Source of the DNA: DIGJ01 sp041739345
GTDB taxonomy: Bacteria; Bacillota; Clostridia; Lachnospirales; Lachnospiraceae
Length of the DNA: 64,000 nucleotides
Direction: 5' to 3'
Assembly (NCBI GenBank): GCA_041739345.1
Contig: JBGSNZ010000025.1
Span: 12,143 to 76,142, forward strand
The position numbers were made by a program, and so were the translations under genes. Each line of letters begins with the position of its first letter. Position 1 is the first letter of the stretch. The notes below the pieces were generated by a model that was not told the DNA's origin, did not search any database, and saw only the letters and a list, made by a program, of their open reading frames with translations. Below, piece after piece: positions 1 to 10,307 of this stretch.

Positions 1-1
1 A

Positions 2-3000
2 GAAGATTTTGGAAAATCGCTTATATCTGGTGCTATAAGCAAAGGCGTAGATATTATGATGGGGCTAGCTACAGGCACTGCAGAAGTAGCCTCTGCTGCT
101 GAAGGAGCAACTGTAGCAACCACAATGTTAGGAGCTGCAATGGACTTACTTCCGTTTGTTGCAATAGGCGCAGGAATTGTTGCTCTTGTAAATGTACTAG
201 ATATGGCGATTACTACCACTTCCGAGCTTGAAGAAAAAGTAGAGGAAACAGGTTCAGCATATGAAACAGCGATATCTAATTTAGAAACGATTACAACAGA
301 ACTTGAAACTCAGAACGCATTATTAGATGAATTACTTGTAAAAACTAACCTGACCTATGTAGAAAAAAGCCAATTAGATAATCTAAAAGAAGTAACTCAA
401 GAATTACAAATTCAAAAAGACCTAGCAGAAAAAGAAGTCGCACGCACACAAAAAGATGCAGCAGAATCGTCTGCTAAATATATCACTAAGAAATATGACA
501 TAGACGAATTTTCTAGCTCAAAAATTGACGAGTATGTAAACAATGCTGAATCGAGTGGTAATAATGCAATTCTCACAAATGACAAAAATGATTTGGCCAG
601 CATGATTGCTGGTTATAAACAATTTACTAAATTGCAAAATGAAGCATCAAATACTGAAGATTATGAACATTATAATGTATTGACTTCCGAAATATCTGAT
701 TCTATCTGGGAAAGTACATCCGCTTTAGAAGAACAAAAAATTCAAATGCAAGGTTACTACGATACTATTGAAAAGACGGAACAATCTGGTGGGATACTTA
801 CTGATGATCAAAAGAAAGTAAAAGAAGCGTATGAGCAAACTTCAAATGCAATAGAAATAATATATAAAGAATTAGATCCAGAAAAGTTTAAAATTTTTCA
901 ATTCAATTCATTATTAAATGATGATTCTTTTTCAGACGTTAAAATTCAACTTGAAAATCTTGCAAAATCCGGAAAATTGAGTGCATCTGTCTTAACTAAC
1001 AACGAAAAATATAAATCATTATTAGATAAAACTGGTATAAGCGCTTCAGATGCAGTTAAAGAAATAGAGGCTTTAGCTGGATCAAATAATAATTTAAGCA
1101 CTGCGGAGCAGCAAGTTTCCAGTACTTTTACTGTTAATAAGGAAAATTTATCCACCTATATTTCTGGGCTTAAAGAGGTCAGCAATTTACAAAAAACTGT
1201 GAATGACGAATTAAAAAGCGGGAATATATCTAATTCTACTTTAGTAAGCCTATTAGAAAAATATCCTGAAATGGAAAGTCAAATTACTAATTATCAATCT
1301 GGTGTTGAAGGTAGTCAGCAAGAGCTCGTAAATAAACTCGATGAATGTTATCAAAATGATTTAAATAATTATGGTGAATATCTAATAGCAAAAAATGAAA
1401 ATAATCAAGCATTTTTTGAGAGCACATTTTCCTCCAATGCAAGTCTAGTAAATGATTTTAATAAAAACTATGGCGTTGACTTAAGTAATGTAACTTCATA
1501 TGCACAAGCCAAATTCGAGATTGAAAACCAATTATTTAGTAGTGTCGCAAACATGTGGAGTGATTATTATGATGCTCAAACAAACTCCTTTTCCGAAAAG
1601 TTTATGCAAATGGGTATGAGGCTCGGTTCGTTAAAACCAGGTTCAGATGAATATAAAGCGTTAGAAGAGAAATATAATGAAGGGCAAGCTATAATAAATA
1701 AAATAATTAAAGCTAAAAATGATTTAGACAATGCTGCTGCTAATAATTATAAACCTGACTTACTTGATACTTCTACACCTAGTTCAACTGAATCAACAAC
1801 AGAAATTGACTGGATTTCTCGTAAAATCGAAGTATTAAGTTCTAAACTGGATAAACTGAAAACCAAAATCAGTGATACCTTTGCCACATTTAAGACTAGA
1901 AGTAATAACATAGACATAGCCCAAGAAAAAGTTCAAAAAGAAATCCGTATATATCAAAAATCATATAAATCATATATGGACAAAGCAAATGAAATTGATT
2001 TACCAGAAGATCTAAAATTAAAGGTACAGAACGGCAGTTATGATATTACTGAGTACGACAGTAAAACTGCTGAAAAAATAAATTCCTATCAAGATTTATA
2101 TGATAAAGCGCAAGCTCTTAAGGATACAATCAGAGAACTCAAAGAAGAAGAAAAAGATTATTCAGAACAAAAGATAGACTTGATTCAAACTAGATTTGAT
2201 TCTAAAACAGATTACATCGATTCTCTTATATCCAAACGAGAAGCAGAAATGGGTGACAATGCTACTTCAAAAGATTATGAGTATATTGAAAAGAAACAAA
2301 GGCGGAAACTAGAATTATTAACAATGGAACGTGACCAAATTCAAGAGCAATTTGAATCTATGAATCTTAAAGTTGGTTCAGAAGAATGGTTATATTACAA
2401 AAAACTTCTTTCTGATTTAGGCGTTGAAATTGAAGAAAATGAAGAAAATATTCATGACACTATCAATCTTGCAGCCAATGCGAAATTAGCTGCTTTCGAT
2501 AAGCTTCTCGAAACATTGAATGAAGCGGATGAAAAACTATCACATATTTCCAGTTTGATATCTGGTGATTCATTTCAGGATGGCACGATTACTGCTGCTG
2601 GTCTTACGAATCAATATCTTAATTTACAAGGATTAGCCAATGCAAATTCAGAAATAGCATATTATCAAGATGCTATAGCAAATTTAAAACGATCTGATTT
2701 TTACGATGATGATAAAGGTCTTGAAGCATATAATGAGAAATTAGAGGAATATCAGGAAGGACTGGAATCTGCACAAAGCTCAGCAAAATCTTTTCGCGAT
2801 GCAATCATTGATTTAGTAAAAGAAGGGATTGAAGCTGAGACCGAGGCGATGCGTGATTATATAGACGTTCAAAAAGAAGCTCTCGAATCAGAAAAGTCTT
2901 TAAACGATTACCAAAAAACCGTGGAAGAAAAAACGAAAAACATTTCCATTCTTCAACGAAAGATTAATGAGCTCTCTCAATCCAGCAATAGAAAAGATAT

Positions 3001-4066
3001 CGCTCTTAGACTTGAACTCCAAAAAGACCTGGCAGATGCAGAATCCGATTTAGAAGTGACGAAAGCGGATCATAATCTGGAAGTTAAAGAATCGGCACTC
3101 GACGATGAATTAGAGGCATTTGAAAAAGTACAGGATAAAAAGATTCAATTACTAGAAAGTGATCTGGCTACACAAGAAGCTGCTATATCCGATTCTCTTA
3201 ATTTGGTTAAGAACAACTACTCCACTATCTATTCCGAGATTGATGATATGTCAAAAACATATGGAACTTCGATTAAGGATAATTTGGTACTGCCTACCAT
3301 TGAAGCTCTAGACGATTTAGAGACTCGTTTGTCTGATTCTGTCAACAATGTAGAATCTATAAGTACAACAGGTGCATCAAATACGAAAAATACTAATATT
3401 TTGAGTTTATTGACAAATGGTACCGGTACTGGTAACGCAACCGACAGTTTAACAAAATATTTACAGACTCATGGCTATACTGCTCTATCACGTAAACAAA
3501 TGGTAGAACTTGCTAAACTTCTCGGAGTATCCGGTATTGATGATGTATCTGATGTCGCAGGAGATGATAACCAAAATCGGGATCTGATATTAAATGCATT
3601 AAAAGCCTATTTGAGTGATACTTCATCAACTACTACTACTTCAAATGATAATTCATCGCCTGCTACAACTTCAAAAGATACTCAGAAATTAAGTTTAGCA
3701 GCTGCTTCCTTTAGCAATAATGAATTACTTAATACAAATAGTATGTCAAATAAACTGCTAAATGCTGAGGGGGAAAAAGTTGCTGGAATAGTAAAATTAG
3801 AAGAAGCCTTTGTCCGTAATGTAAATCAAAGTAATTTATCTGAAATATTTGCTGCACAATCGCCAAAATTAGAAAGCTATACAAGTTTAAAAAGTTACAC
3901 GGATACTATTTCATCTTTTACAGCCATGCCGTCTGTTCAAATAAATTCTCCTCTAATCTCAGTAGCTGGTGTTGCCAGAGATGATATTAATAATCAAATC
4001 TACTCTGCAATGGAAAAGATACCAGATATCGTAGGGAATGCAGTATATAGTCAATTGAAACGATAA
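2..4066 (+). CDS. Phage tail tape measure protein (5' truncated by window edge)
   Basis: Long alpha-helical phage protein that sets tail length and is packed inside the tail tube. The reading frame is open to the first bases of the window, upstream of the first ATG at 56, so the gene starts outside. What is visible (over 1,350 residues) begins with hydrophobic, glycine/alanine-rich segments (around MLGAAMDLLPFVAIGAGIVA). These are followed by long Glu/Lys/Gln-rich stretches that look like coiled coil. The C-terminal 250 residues are Ser/Thr/Asn-rich. Position directly before the distal tail gene is the standard one. A hairpin terminator follows. The family call rests on size, composition and synteny rather than on a catalytic motif. 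Confidence 0.85.
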   Translation, partial: EDFGKSLISGAISKGVDIMMGLATGTAEVASAAEGATVATTMLGAAMDLLPFVAIGAGIVALVNVLDMAITTTSELEEKVEETGSAYETAISNLETITTELETQNALLDELLVKTNLTYVEKSQLDNLKEVTQELQIQKDLAEKEVARTQKDAAESSAKYITKKYDIDEFSSSKIDEYVNNAESSGNNAILTNDKNDLASMIAGYKQFTKLQNEASNTEDYEHYNVLTSEISDSIWESTSALEEQKIQMQGYYDTIEKTEQSGGILTDDQKKVKEAYEQTSNAIEIIYKELDPEKFKIFQFNSLLNDDSFSDVKIQLENLAKSGKLSASVLTNNEKYKSLLDKTGISASDAVKEIEALAGSNNNLSTAEQQVSSTFTVNKENLSTYISGLKEVSNLQKTVNDELKSGNISNSTLVSLLEKYPEMESQITNYQSGVEGSQQELVNKLDECYQNDLNNYGEYLIAKNENNQAFFESTFSSNASLVNDFNKNYGVDLSNVTSYAQAKFEIENQLFSSVANMWSDYYDAQTNSFSEKFMQMGMRLGSLKPGSDEYKALEEKYNEGQAIINKIIKAKNDLDNAAANNYKPDLLDTSTPSSTESTTEIDWISRKIEVLSSKLDKLKTKISDTFATFKTRSNNIDIAQEKVQKEIRIYQKSYKSYMDKANEIDLPEDLKLKVQNGSYDITEYDSKTAEKINSYQDLYDKAQALKDTIRELKEEEKDYSEQKIDLIQTRFDSKTDYIDSLISKREAEMGDNATSKDYEYIEKKQRRKLELLTMERDQIQEQFESMNLKVGSEEWLYYKKLLSDLGVEIEENEENIHDTINLAANAKLAAFDKLLETLNEADEKLSHISSLISGDSFQDGTITAAGLTNQYLNLQGLANANSEIAYYQDAIANLKRSDFYDDDKGLEAYNEKLEEYQEGLESAQSSAKSFRDAIIDLVKEGIEAETEAMRDYIDVQKEALESEKSLNDYQKTVEEKTKNISILQRKINELSQSSNRKDIALRLELQKDLADAESDLEVTKADHNLEVKESALDDELEAFEKVQDKKIQLLESDLATQEAAISDSLNLVKNNYSTIYSEIDDMSKTYGTSIKDNLVLPTIEALDDLETRLSDSVNNVESISTTGASNTKNTNILSLLTNGTGTGNATDSLTKYLQTHGYTALSRKQMVELAKLLGVSGIDDVSDVAGDDNQNRDLILNALKAYLSDTSSTTTTSNDNSSPATTSKDTQKLSLAAASFSNNELLNTNSMSNKLLNAEGEKVAGIVKLEEAFVRNVNQSNLSEIFAAQSPKLESYTSLKSYTDTISSFTAMPSVQINSPLISVAGVARDDINNQIYSAMEKIPDIVGNAVYSQLKR

Positions 4067-4072
4067 TACTCT

Positions 4073-4106
4073 GAGTGGTTACAAACATCCGTAGCCACTC
4101 TTTTTT
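4073..4106 (+). terminator. Intrinsic terminator after the tape measure gene
   Basis: GAGTGGTTAC (4073-4082) pairs with GTAGCCACTC (4091-4100), with one G-T pair, and is followed by six T. It sits seven bases after the tape measure stop and just before the distal tail gene's ribosome site. It probably attenuates rather than ends late transcription. Confidence 0.7.
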
Positions 4107-4128
4107 AATGAAAGGAGGAGGTAAAATC

Positions 4129-4908
4129 ATGGAACATAATTTTATATTTAATGGTGTCTCCAGTGAGACATATGGAGTTATGTGTGTATATTTCGGAAGT
4201 GCGTCTGACACCTACTCTGCTGGTATACAAACAGATTTAGAAACGGAATATAATGTTAGAAAAAAATCGTTTGATATTATTTCTCACAAATACTCTGCAC
4301 CATTATCATTTAAAATTCAAATTATTAACAAAGATGGTTCGAAAATAGACTCGGATCAGGAACGACAACTAAAGAATTGGTTATGTGTTCAGGGTACATA
4401 TAAAGAACTCCAGTTCGATGATGCTGAACTGTATGGAATCAAATATAACGTAATATTTACAAATCCACAGGTTATTGTTATTGGAAGAACCATGGGGCTT
4501 GAATTTACAGTGACAGCAGATACTCCCTGGGGATACTCTCCAGATATTATAAAAAGAGTCACTCTCGCTGCTAATGGAAGTTTTATTTTAAATATTCAAA
4601 GCGATGAAAACTCCTATATTTATCCATATCTCACAATCAAAATTCTCGAAGCCGGTAACTTCACTTTAACAAATAGTACAGAACAAGAAAAAAAGATTTT
4701 TACAGTAAATAATTGTGCAGTAAATGAAGTATTAACGGTTGATTGTTCCATTCCTTATATCGAGACAACGATCTCGTCTCATTCCGTATACTCTGATTTC
4801 AGTAAGTATTTTATCAGACTTATAAATGGAAAGAATAAATTAACAACAAATCTTCCGTGTGAGATTATGGTTAAATATAATGAAGTAAGAAAGGTAGGTG
4901 TACATTAA
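4129..4908 (+). CDS. Distal tail protein (Dit-like phage tail family protein)
   Basis: 259-residue structural protein expected to form the hexameric ring linking tail tube and baseplate. The N-terminus (MEHNFIFNGVSSETYGVMCV) is typical of the Gram-positive siphovirus Dit/tail family, as is the R-K-S-F-D-I-I motif region near residue 45. The ATG at 4129 was chosen over an upstream in-frame codon at 4075 because it is preceded by AAAGGAGGAGG at the right distance, and because the upstream codon lies inside the terminator hairpin. The stop overlaps the next start (TAATG), so it is translationally coupled to the tail-tip gene. Confidence 0.8.
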   Translation: MEHNFIFNGVSSETYGVMCVYFGSASDTYSAGIQTDLETEYNVRKKSFDIISHKYSAPLSFKIQIINKDGSKIDSDQERQLKNWLCVQGTYKELQFDDAELYGIKYNVIFTNPQVIVIGRTMGLEFTVTADTPWGYSPDIIKRVTLAANGSFILNIQSDENSYIYPYLTIKILEAGNFTLTNSTEQEKKIFTVNNCAVNEVLTVDCSIPYIETTISSHSVYSDFSKYFIRLINGKNKLTTNLPCEIMVKYNEVRKVGVH

Positions 4909-7754
4909 TGTTTTTTAGTTTTGATTCTTTTGGAAAAGCAGAACGCCCTACTGCATACATTGCAAACCCAGATAAAACGATACTTGGTATATTAGAAACA
5001 AACGACTTTACTATAGATTCGTGTTTTTCTAATATATCAGAAGCTTCTTTCAAGATTTATAAATATAAAAATAATAAGGAAGTAAAAAACTATTCCAATG
5101 TAGAGCAATTAAGGCTTATGCTGTTTCAAACGATCGGATGGTTTGTAATTGATAGTGTAGAAACTATTGGAGATGCAATTAATGAATACAAGGAAGTTAG
5201 TTGTAAATCATTAGAATATGAATTAACGACGAAAACACTCACTTCCTTTGGGTCACTTGGAACGGACAATGATGAGCAAGGAGGACTTGATCGATATGCT
5301 TTGTACGATTTAACGGATTCTACTCATAGTATTCTCCATGTTGTGATGAATAAAGCACCAAACTGGACAGTAGGAACAATAGATCCTGCTATTTCTACAG
5401 GGAGAAGAAGTTTTAACAATGATTCTGTGGATGCATATTCTTTTTTAACAAATGATGTTGCCAATGAGTTTGAATGTGTATTCCAATTTAATACCTTTGA
5501 TCGAACGATATCCGCTTACAAATTAGATAATGTAGGAAATGCGACAAGTATTTATCTCTCCTATGATAATTTAGTCAAAGAGGTTAAAATATCGTCAAAT
5601 TCAAGTGATATTAAGACAGTGATGAGTGTTTCTGGTGGAGATGATAATGGAACTCCATTACAAATTTCAGATATCAATCCAAGTGGCGGACCAGAAATTT
5701 GTGATTTCTCTTATTATAAGTCATGGATGAGTGAAGGTCTCAGAAACAAGCTCGAAGCATATGAGACAGAATATAACAGTATACAATCTGAATATAATGC
5801 GGCTATCACCACTCTCAATACACTTTATACTCAATTATCTGACATAAAAAACAGATTACCTGATACGGAACATTCTGAAAATTGGTCACTATATGGAGTA
5901 GACGCTCTTCAGGACGAATTTGATTATTACAATACCGCTTATGCTACTGCTATGAATAGCAATGACAAGGAAAACATGAGTATCTATTGGCAAAAACTCT
6001 ATGGTCCTAACGGAGTAAATGAAGCACTTACTACTAGAAAAGCAGAGTATGATAAAAAGGAAGAAGAAATTCAAGCGCAAGAAGGTGTCATTTCTTCTTT
6101 TACTCTTAATTTAAAATCATTTCTTGGCTCAGATTTGTATAAAGAACTATGCAATTACGAACATGACACTGATTTTGTTGACGATTCTTTTGTTGTATAT
6201 GATACGATGACAAACGAAGAGATATTGCAGATGAAGCTAGATTTATTGGCACTTGCAAGAAGCGAATTAGCAAAGGTATGCAAACCATCGTATACCATGA
6301 CTGTAAATGCCATAAATTTTGTGAATATTTCTGAATTTCGTAAGTTTGCCAATCAACTGGAGCTAGGCTGTATCATTACGGTTGTTTTCCATGATATTCC
6401 TGTTGAATCGAGATTATTAAAAATACACTATAATTGGGATAATGAATCTGATTTTGAATTAACATTTAGCAGTAAAAGTAAGCTTGAAGAAGGAAAATAT
6501 GCATTGGACGAACTTGGATATATTGCGCAGTCAGCAAGCACTTCTATGACCATAAATGGGACTGGATGGAATAATGCAAAATCTCAAACAAGTATTGTAA
6601 GCAGTTATTTGAAAAATGCGTTGGACGCTTCCAAGCAAAAACTTATAAACTCTTCAAATGAAACTTTTATAGCCGATAATACGGGTACAAAATGGAGAAA
6701 GTGGGACAATGCGCTTGACAACTATTCTCCTAATCAAATGTGGGGAACCGGTAATGGTCTTTTTTTAACAAAAGATAATTGGCAGAATGTCATTACTGCT
6801 ATTGGTGAAATACAGTTAGATGACAATACAACATTATACGGTATCGCTGCTGAGTTATTGCTAGGTAAATTTATTATCGGGGAAAATTTGTATATGCAAA
6901 ATTCAGGTAATACCATGACATTTAATGAAAATGGCTTATCTTTGACTAATGGTACTAACACAATAGCAATGAATCCTAATGAAACTAACCTGTTTGTAAT
7001 AAAAAAGGGTGATATACAACAAATGTATATTGATGCTGATGGGAATACTTGTTTTACAGGTAAAATTACCGGTGGCAGGATTGATATAGGTAAATCTTTT
7101 TCAGTTGATGAAAATGGCAATATGACAGCTACGAATGGAACATTTACTGGCTCATTAACTGGTAATATTAATAACAAAGGTGGGACTATTGAAGGTGGAT
7201 CTATTAAAGGATCTGTTATTCAATCTTTTGGTGATCTGGAAGGTGATTATACAACAATAGACGGTGGAAATATTACAACTCATGGAACTGGTAATTATTT
7301 CACCAATGAAGGAACTATTAATGGTGCTAATATCGATGTAACAATAATGAACGGTACCATTTTAATGAAAGGAACCAATGCCTATATAAGAGGTATGACC
7401 CCTGAAGGTGTCGGTTACTATAACATTGTTGGATTATCTAGTCTTGGAAATATAGTTCTAGGTCATAACCCTGACTCTCTAGGCTATTTTGGTTCAAAAG
7501 ATATAAACAAAAGTGGAGTATTAACATCACCAGATGTAAATGTATATGGTAGTACCATACATTTGAGAGGCACCACGAAAATAACCGATAAGTATTCTTT
7601 AACTGTTGGAGGCACTTTAACCGTCGAAGGAACATTAAAAGTTGGTGATGTCTCTATTGTAGATAATATAAACGTGATGCAAAAGAATATAGATACGATG
7701 AAAACGGATATAAAATTATTAATGCAACAAATAAGTGCATTATCAAGTAAATAA
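4908..7754 (+). CDS. Tail-tip / tail-associated lysin-type protein (prophage endopeptidase tail family)
   Basis: 948-residue protein placed where the Tal/gp18-like tail-tip protein lies. The N-terminal 400 residues resemble the phage minor structural / tail endopeptidase fold (F-x-I-D-S-V-E near residue 80, repeated short beta segments). Residues about 285-400 are coiled coil. The region after about 620 is rich in Gly/Asn/Thr repeats (NGTFTGSLTGNINNKGG-like), expected of an elongated beta-helical fibre. The last 30 residues form a short helix. This suggests a baseplate hub fused to a fibre stalk. No lytic catalytic motif was recognised, so peptidase activity is not claimed. The start overlaps the preceding stop. 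Confidence 0.75.
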   Translation: MFFSFDSFGKAERPTAYIANPDKTILGILETNDFTIDSCFSNISEASFKIYKYKNNKEVKNYSNVEQLRLMLFQTIGWFVIDSVETIGDAINEYKEVSCKSLEYELTTKTLTSFGSLGTDNDEQGGLDRYALYDLTDSTHSILHVVMNKAPNWTVGTIDPAISTGRRSFNNDSVDAYSFLTNDVANEFECVFQFNTFDRTISAYKLDNVGNATSIYLSYDNLVKEVKISSNSSDIKTVMSVSGGDDNGTPLQISDINPSGGPEICDFSYYKSWMSEGLRNKLEAYETEYNSIQSEYNAAITTLNTLYTQLSDIKNRLPDTEHSENWSLYGVDALQDEFDYYNTAYATAMNSNDKENMSIYWQKLYGPNGVNEALTTRKAEYDKKEEEIQAQEGVISSFTLNLKSFLGSDLYKELCNYEHDTDFVDDSFVVYDTMTNEEILQMKLDLLALARSELAKVCKPSYTMTVNAINFVNISEFRKFANQLELGCIITVVFHDIPVESRLLKIHYNWDNESDFELTFSSKSKLEEGKYALDELGYIAQSASTSMTINGTGWNNAKSQTSIVSSYLKNALDASKQKLINSSNETFIADNTGTKWRKWDNALDNYSPNQMWGTGNGLFLTKDNWQNVITAIGEIQLDDNTTLYGIAAELLLGKFIIGENLYMQNSGNTMTFNENGLSLTNGTNTIAMNPNETNLFVIKKGDIQQMYIDADGNTCFTGKITGGRIDIGKSFSVDENGNMTATNGTFTGSLTGNINNKGGTIEGGSIKGSVIQSFGDLEGDYTTIDGGNITTHGTGNYFTNEGTINGANIDVTIMNGTILMKGTNAYIRGMTPEGVGYYNIVGLSSLGNIVLGHNPDSLGYFGSKDINKSGVLTSPDVNVYGSTIHLRGTTKITDKYSLTVGGTLTVEGTLKVGDVSIVDNINVMQKNIDTMKTDIKLLMQQISALSSK

Positions 7755-7815
7755 CTTTTATCTAATTTATAATGATATGTATTTTTGACACATGAATTAA
7801 AATTATCTATTAAAA

Positions 7816-7843
7816 GAGACTGCAAACCTGGAGTCTCCTTTTT
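7816..7843 (+). terminator. Short intrinsic terminator after tail-tip gene
   Basis: GAGACT (7816-7821) and AGTCTC (7832-7837) form a 6-bp stem with a 10-base loop, followed by CTTTTT. It lies between the tail-tip gene and a small phage ORF. Confidence 0.55.
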
Positions 7844-7862
7844 GATTTAGAAAGGGAAAAAT

Positions 7863-8039
7863 ATGAAGGAAAATGAAGTTACTATTTTGAATTATAGTGA
7901 ACAAAATATTCAATTAATTATTGGGATGCTAAATACATTAATGATTCAAGGAAGTCAGGCAGAACTCCTGGCTAATATTAAAAATTGCTTACAGAATCCT
8001 ATTTTACAAGATAAGAATATGGCAACAAAAGCCAAATAA
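7863..8039 (+). CDS. Small phage protein, 58 residues, unknown function
   Basis: A short reading frame, MKENEVTILNYSEQNIQLI..., ending NMATKAK. It has an AAAGGGA ribosome site just upstream, and it fills the gap between the tail-tip and baseplate genes. The sequence predicts a mostly helical soluble protein with Gln/Asn/Leu content. No family was recognised. Siphovirus tail operons often carry such small genes here. Coding potential is inferred from the ribosome site, operon spacing and the lack of another gene on either strand. Confidence 0.55.
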   Translation: MKENEVTILNYSEQNIQLIIGMLNTLMIQGSQAELLANIKNCLQNPILQDKNMATKAK

Positions 8040-8082
8040 GTTCTTATAAACAAAATCATTACAAGAAAAGGAGGATACCAGC

Positions 8083-9249
8083 TTGGCTATAGATTATGAA
8101 AAAGACATTATTATGAATATCGATGTTGATTTTTACGAAAAAAAATCTTTAGAAACTATATATACCAAACAATATGATGACAGATCAAGATGGATTGTAG
8201 CCACCATCTGGAAAGATGGTGAAGTTTATACCATTCCAGAAAATACTTCCGCATATTTTGCATGTGAAAAGCCACAATCCGGGTATGGAATATTCAACCC
8301 TTGCGAAATTGTGAATAATCAAATTCTGTATGAAATTACTACACAAACTACTTCCGAATTTGGTAATTTCAATGCTGAGTTTCGGTTATACAGCAAAGAA
8401 ACTGTTGACGGAGTTGATATTACCAAAAGGTTATCTTCACCAAATTTTAAAATGCATGTTGAAAAAGCAGCACTTAATGAAAATTCAGTCATCAGTACAC
8501 CAGAATTCAATGTTTTGACAGAAGCCCTTATTACTCTAGGTGAATTAACAGATGAAGTTAATGAAGCAATTGCAAAAGTAGATCCTGCTTTGGAAAAAGC
8601 AGAATTAGCGGTTGAAGATTCCTTGATTGCGCTTAATAATGCAAATACTGCCACTGCAAAGGCCAATATAATATTATCAGAAGCTGCTACTGCTACTATG
8701 AAATCAAATGACGCTACTGCTAATTGTAATGCTGCTACAGCAAATACAATAGAAGCTACTGAAAATTCGGTTGCTGCTACTACTGCATGCATTACTGAAA
8801 CCGAAAAAGCAAAAAACGCTGCTACATTAGCAAATCAAAAGGCTGATTTAGCCAATGAAAAAGCCCTACTTGCAGACCAAAAAGCTACTTTAGCTAATAA
8901 ATCTGCAGATAATGCAAATATCGCTACTGCTGCATGTGTTACCGCTACTGCCAATGCGAATACGGCTACCAGTGAATGTAATGTGGCGACAACAAATGCA
9001 AAAACTGCCACCGCTGAGGCGGATATTGCGGCCACTCGAGCGAATACATATGCAAATGAATTTGAACAAATATTAGATCAAAATTTTGGAATTAATGATT
9101 CTGTTATATCCCTTTTATCATCATGGTCTAGTAATAAAATTAATAACATATATGGGCAACTTTACGACAGAATGGGTTTAATGCCGGTTGACGGTGGCAC
9201 ATTTTTTGAGAGTAACGATGATTGGGTTGCCGATGCAGGGACTTTTTAA
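8083..9249 (+). CDS. BppU-like baseplate upper protein with alanine-rich coiled coil
   Basis: 388-residue baseplate protein starting at TTG (8083), with a strong AAAGGAGG site upstream. Residues 1-135 match the N-terminal domain of BppU-family baseplate proteins: a beta-rich segment with YDDRSRWIVATIWKDGEVY-type features and FNAEFRLYSKE. Residues about 160-340 are a long Ala/Thr/Asn-rich heptad-like repeat (repeated NAATA/TATA and KADLANEKA units), probably a trimeric coiled coil. The C-terminus contains PVDGGTFFE and ends AGTF. The D-G-G-T-F motif also ends the next fibre gene. It probably links the tail tip to receptor-binding proteins. Confidence 0.8.
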   Translation: MAIDYEKDIIMNIDVDFYEKKSLETIYTKQYDDRSRWIVATIWKDGEVYTIPENTSAYFACEKPQSGYGIFNPCEIVNNQILYEITTQTTSEFGNFNAEFRLYSKETVDGVDITKRLSSPNFKMHVEKAALNENSVISTPEFNVLTEALITLGELTDEVNEAIAKVDPALEKAELAVEDSLIALNNANTATAKANIILSEAATATMKSNDATANCNAATANTIEATENSVAATTACITETEKAKNAATLANQKADLANEKALLADQKATLANKSADNANIATAACVTATANANTATSECNVATTNAKTATAEADIAATRANTYANEFEQILDQNFGINDSVISLLSSWSSNKINNIYGQLYDRMGLMPVDGGTFFESNDDWVADAGTF

Positions 9250-9276
9250 TAATTGATTATAAAGGAGGGTAAAAAT

Positions 9277-10296
9277 ATGGCACAAACATTAAAGCTTAAA
9301 AGGGGTAATTCCACTAACTTAGAAAGTCTTACTTTATCACAAGGAGAACCAGCATTTGTTCTGGATACCGGAAAACTATATATTGGAGATGGCACTAACA
9401 AAATTCTGGTTAATCCTGATTGGTCGAATGTCGACACGGCAATGAAATTGCAAAATGCAAGAGTTATTTCCATTTCGGGAGATGGTACTGGTTCCGCCAA
9501 TTTTGATGGTTCTGCAAATGCTTCCATAACATTAGTATTAGCAAATACTGGAGTGGGCGCCGGTACATACACAAAAGTTACCGTTGATGCAAAGGGTAGA
9601 ATCACATCCGCCACAAATTTGACCGCTAATGATATACCTACATTAGCGTTGTCAAAGATTTCAGATGCCGGTACTGCTGCTTCAAAAAATACCGGTACTG
9701 CTTCCGGCAATGTACCAATATTGGATGCAAATGGAAAACTTGATTCATCCATTTTACCAGCGATTGCAATTTCAGATACATTTGTTGTAGCTAATCAAAC
9801 AGCAATGCTGGCACTTACTGCACAAGTTGGTGATATTGCTGTTCGAACAGACTTAAGCAAATGTTACATACTAAAAACAGCTGGTGCAAGTACCCTGGCA
9901 AATTGGCAGGAGTTATTAACACCTGCAGACAAAGTATCTTCCGTTGCCGGTAAAACTGGAGTTGTTACATTAACTTCGACTGATGTTGGCCTAGCTAATG
10001 TAACAAATGAAAGTAAAGCAACTATGTTCACATCTCCTGCTTTTACAGGAGTGCCAACTTCACCAACTGCTACCGCCGGCACAAATACAACACAGGTTGC
10101 AACTACCGCTTTTGTCACAACAGCCATTGCAAATAAAACTACCATTTCTGGTAATGCTGGAACCGCTACAAAGCTACAAACTGCAAGAACCATTGCCTTG
10201 TCAGGTGATGTAGTTGGAACAGCTACAAGCTTTGATGGTTCTGCAAATATTTCTTTAAAAACAACGATAACTGCAATAGATGGCGGAACATTCTAG
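9277..10296 (+). CDS. Tail fibre protein with Mtd-type N-terminal domain
   Basis: 339-residue fibre. The start at 9277 follows GGAGGG; an in-frame TTG at 9253 lies upstream of that site and is rejected. Residues 1-45 (LKLKRG...LSQGEPAFVLDTGKLYIGDG) are the short beta domain found at the N-terminus of many phage fibres and of the major tropism determinant. The rest is Ala/Thr/Gly-rich with repeated structural motifs (GNAGTATKLQTARTIALSGDV and a related earlier copy near LQNARVISISGDG). The protein ends IDGGTF. It probably binds host receptor or forms the fibre shaft. A decayed partial copy lies at 14137-14317. Confidence 0.75.
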   Translation: MAQTLKLKRGNSTNLESLTLSQGEPAFVLDTGKLYIGDGTNKILVNPDWSNVDTAMKLQNARVISISGDGTGSANFDGSANASITLVLANTGVGAGTYTKVTVDAKGRITSATNLTANDIPTLALSKISDAGTAASKNTGTASGNVPILDANGKLDSSILPAIAISDTFVVANQTAMLALTAQVGDIAVRTDLSKCYILKTAGASTLANWQELLTPADKVSSVAGKTGVVTLTSTDVGLANVTNESKATMFTSPAFTGVPTSPTATAGTNTTQVATTAFVTTAIANKTTISGNAGTATKLQTARTIALSGDVVGTATSFDGSANISLKTTITAIDGGTF

Positions 10297-10307
10297 GGAG
10301 GGAGAAT

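Noticed and set aside
8319..9035. Alanine/valine-rich minus-strand frames opposite the BppU-like gene
   Set aside because: They are the antisense of the GCT/ACT-rich coiled-coil repeat. The plus-strand gene has the ribosome site and the family match.
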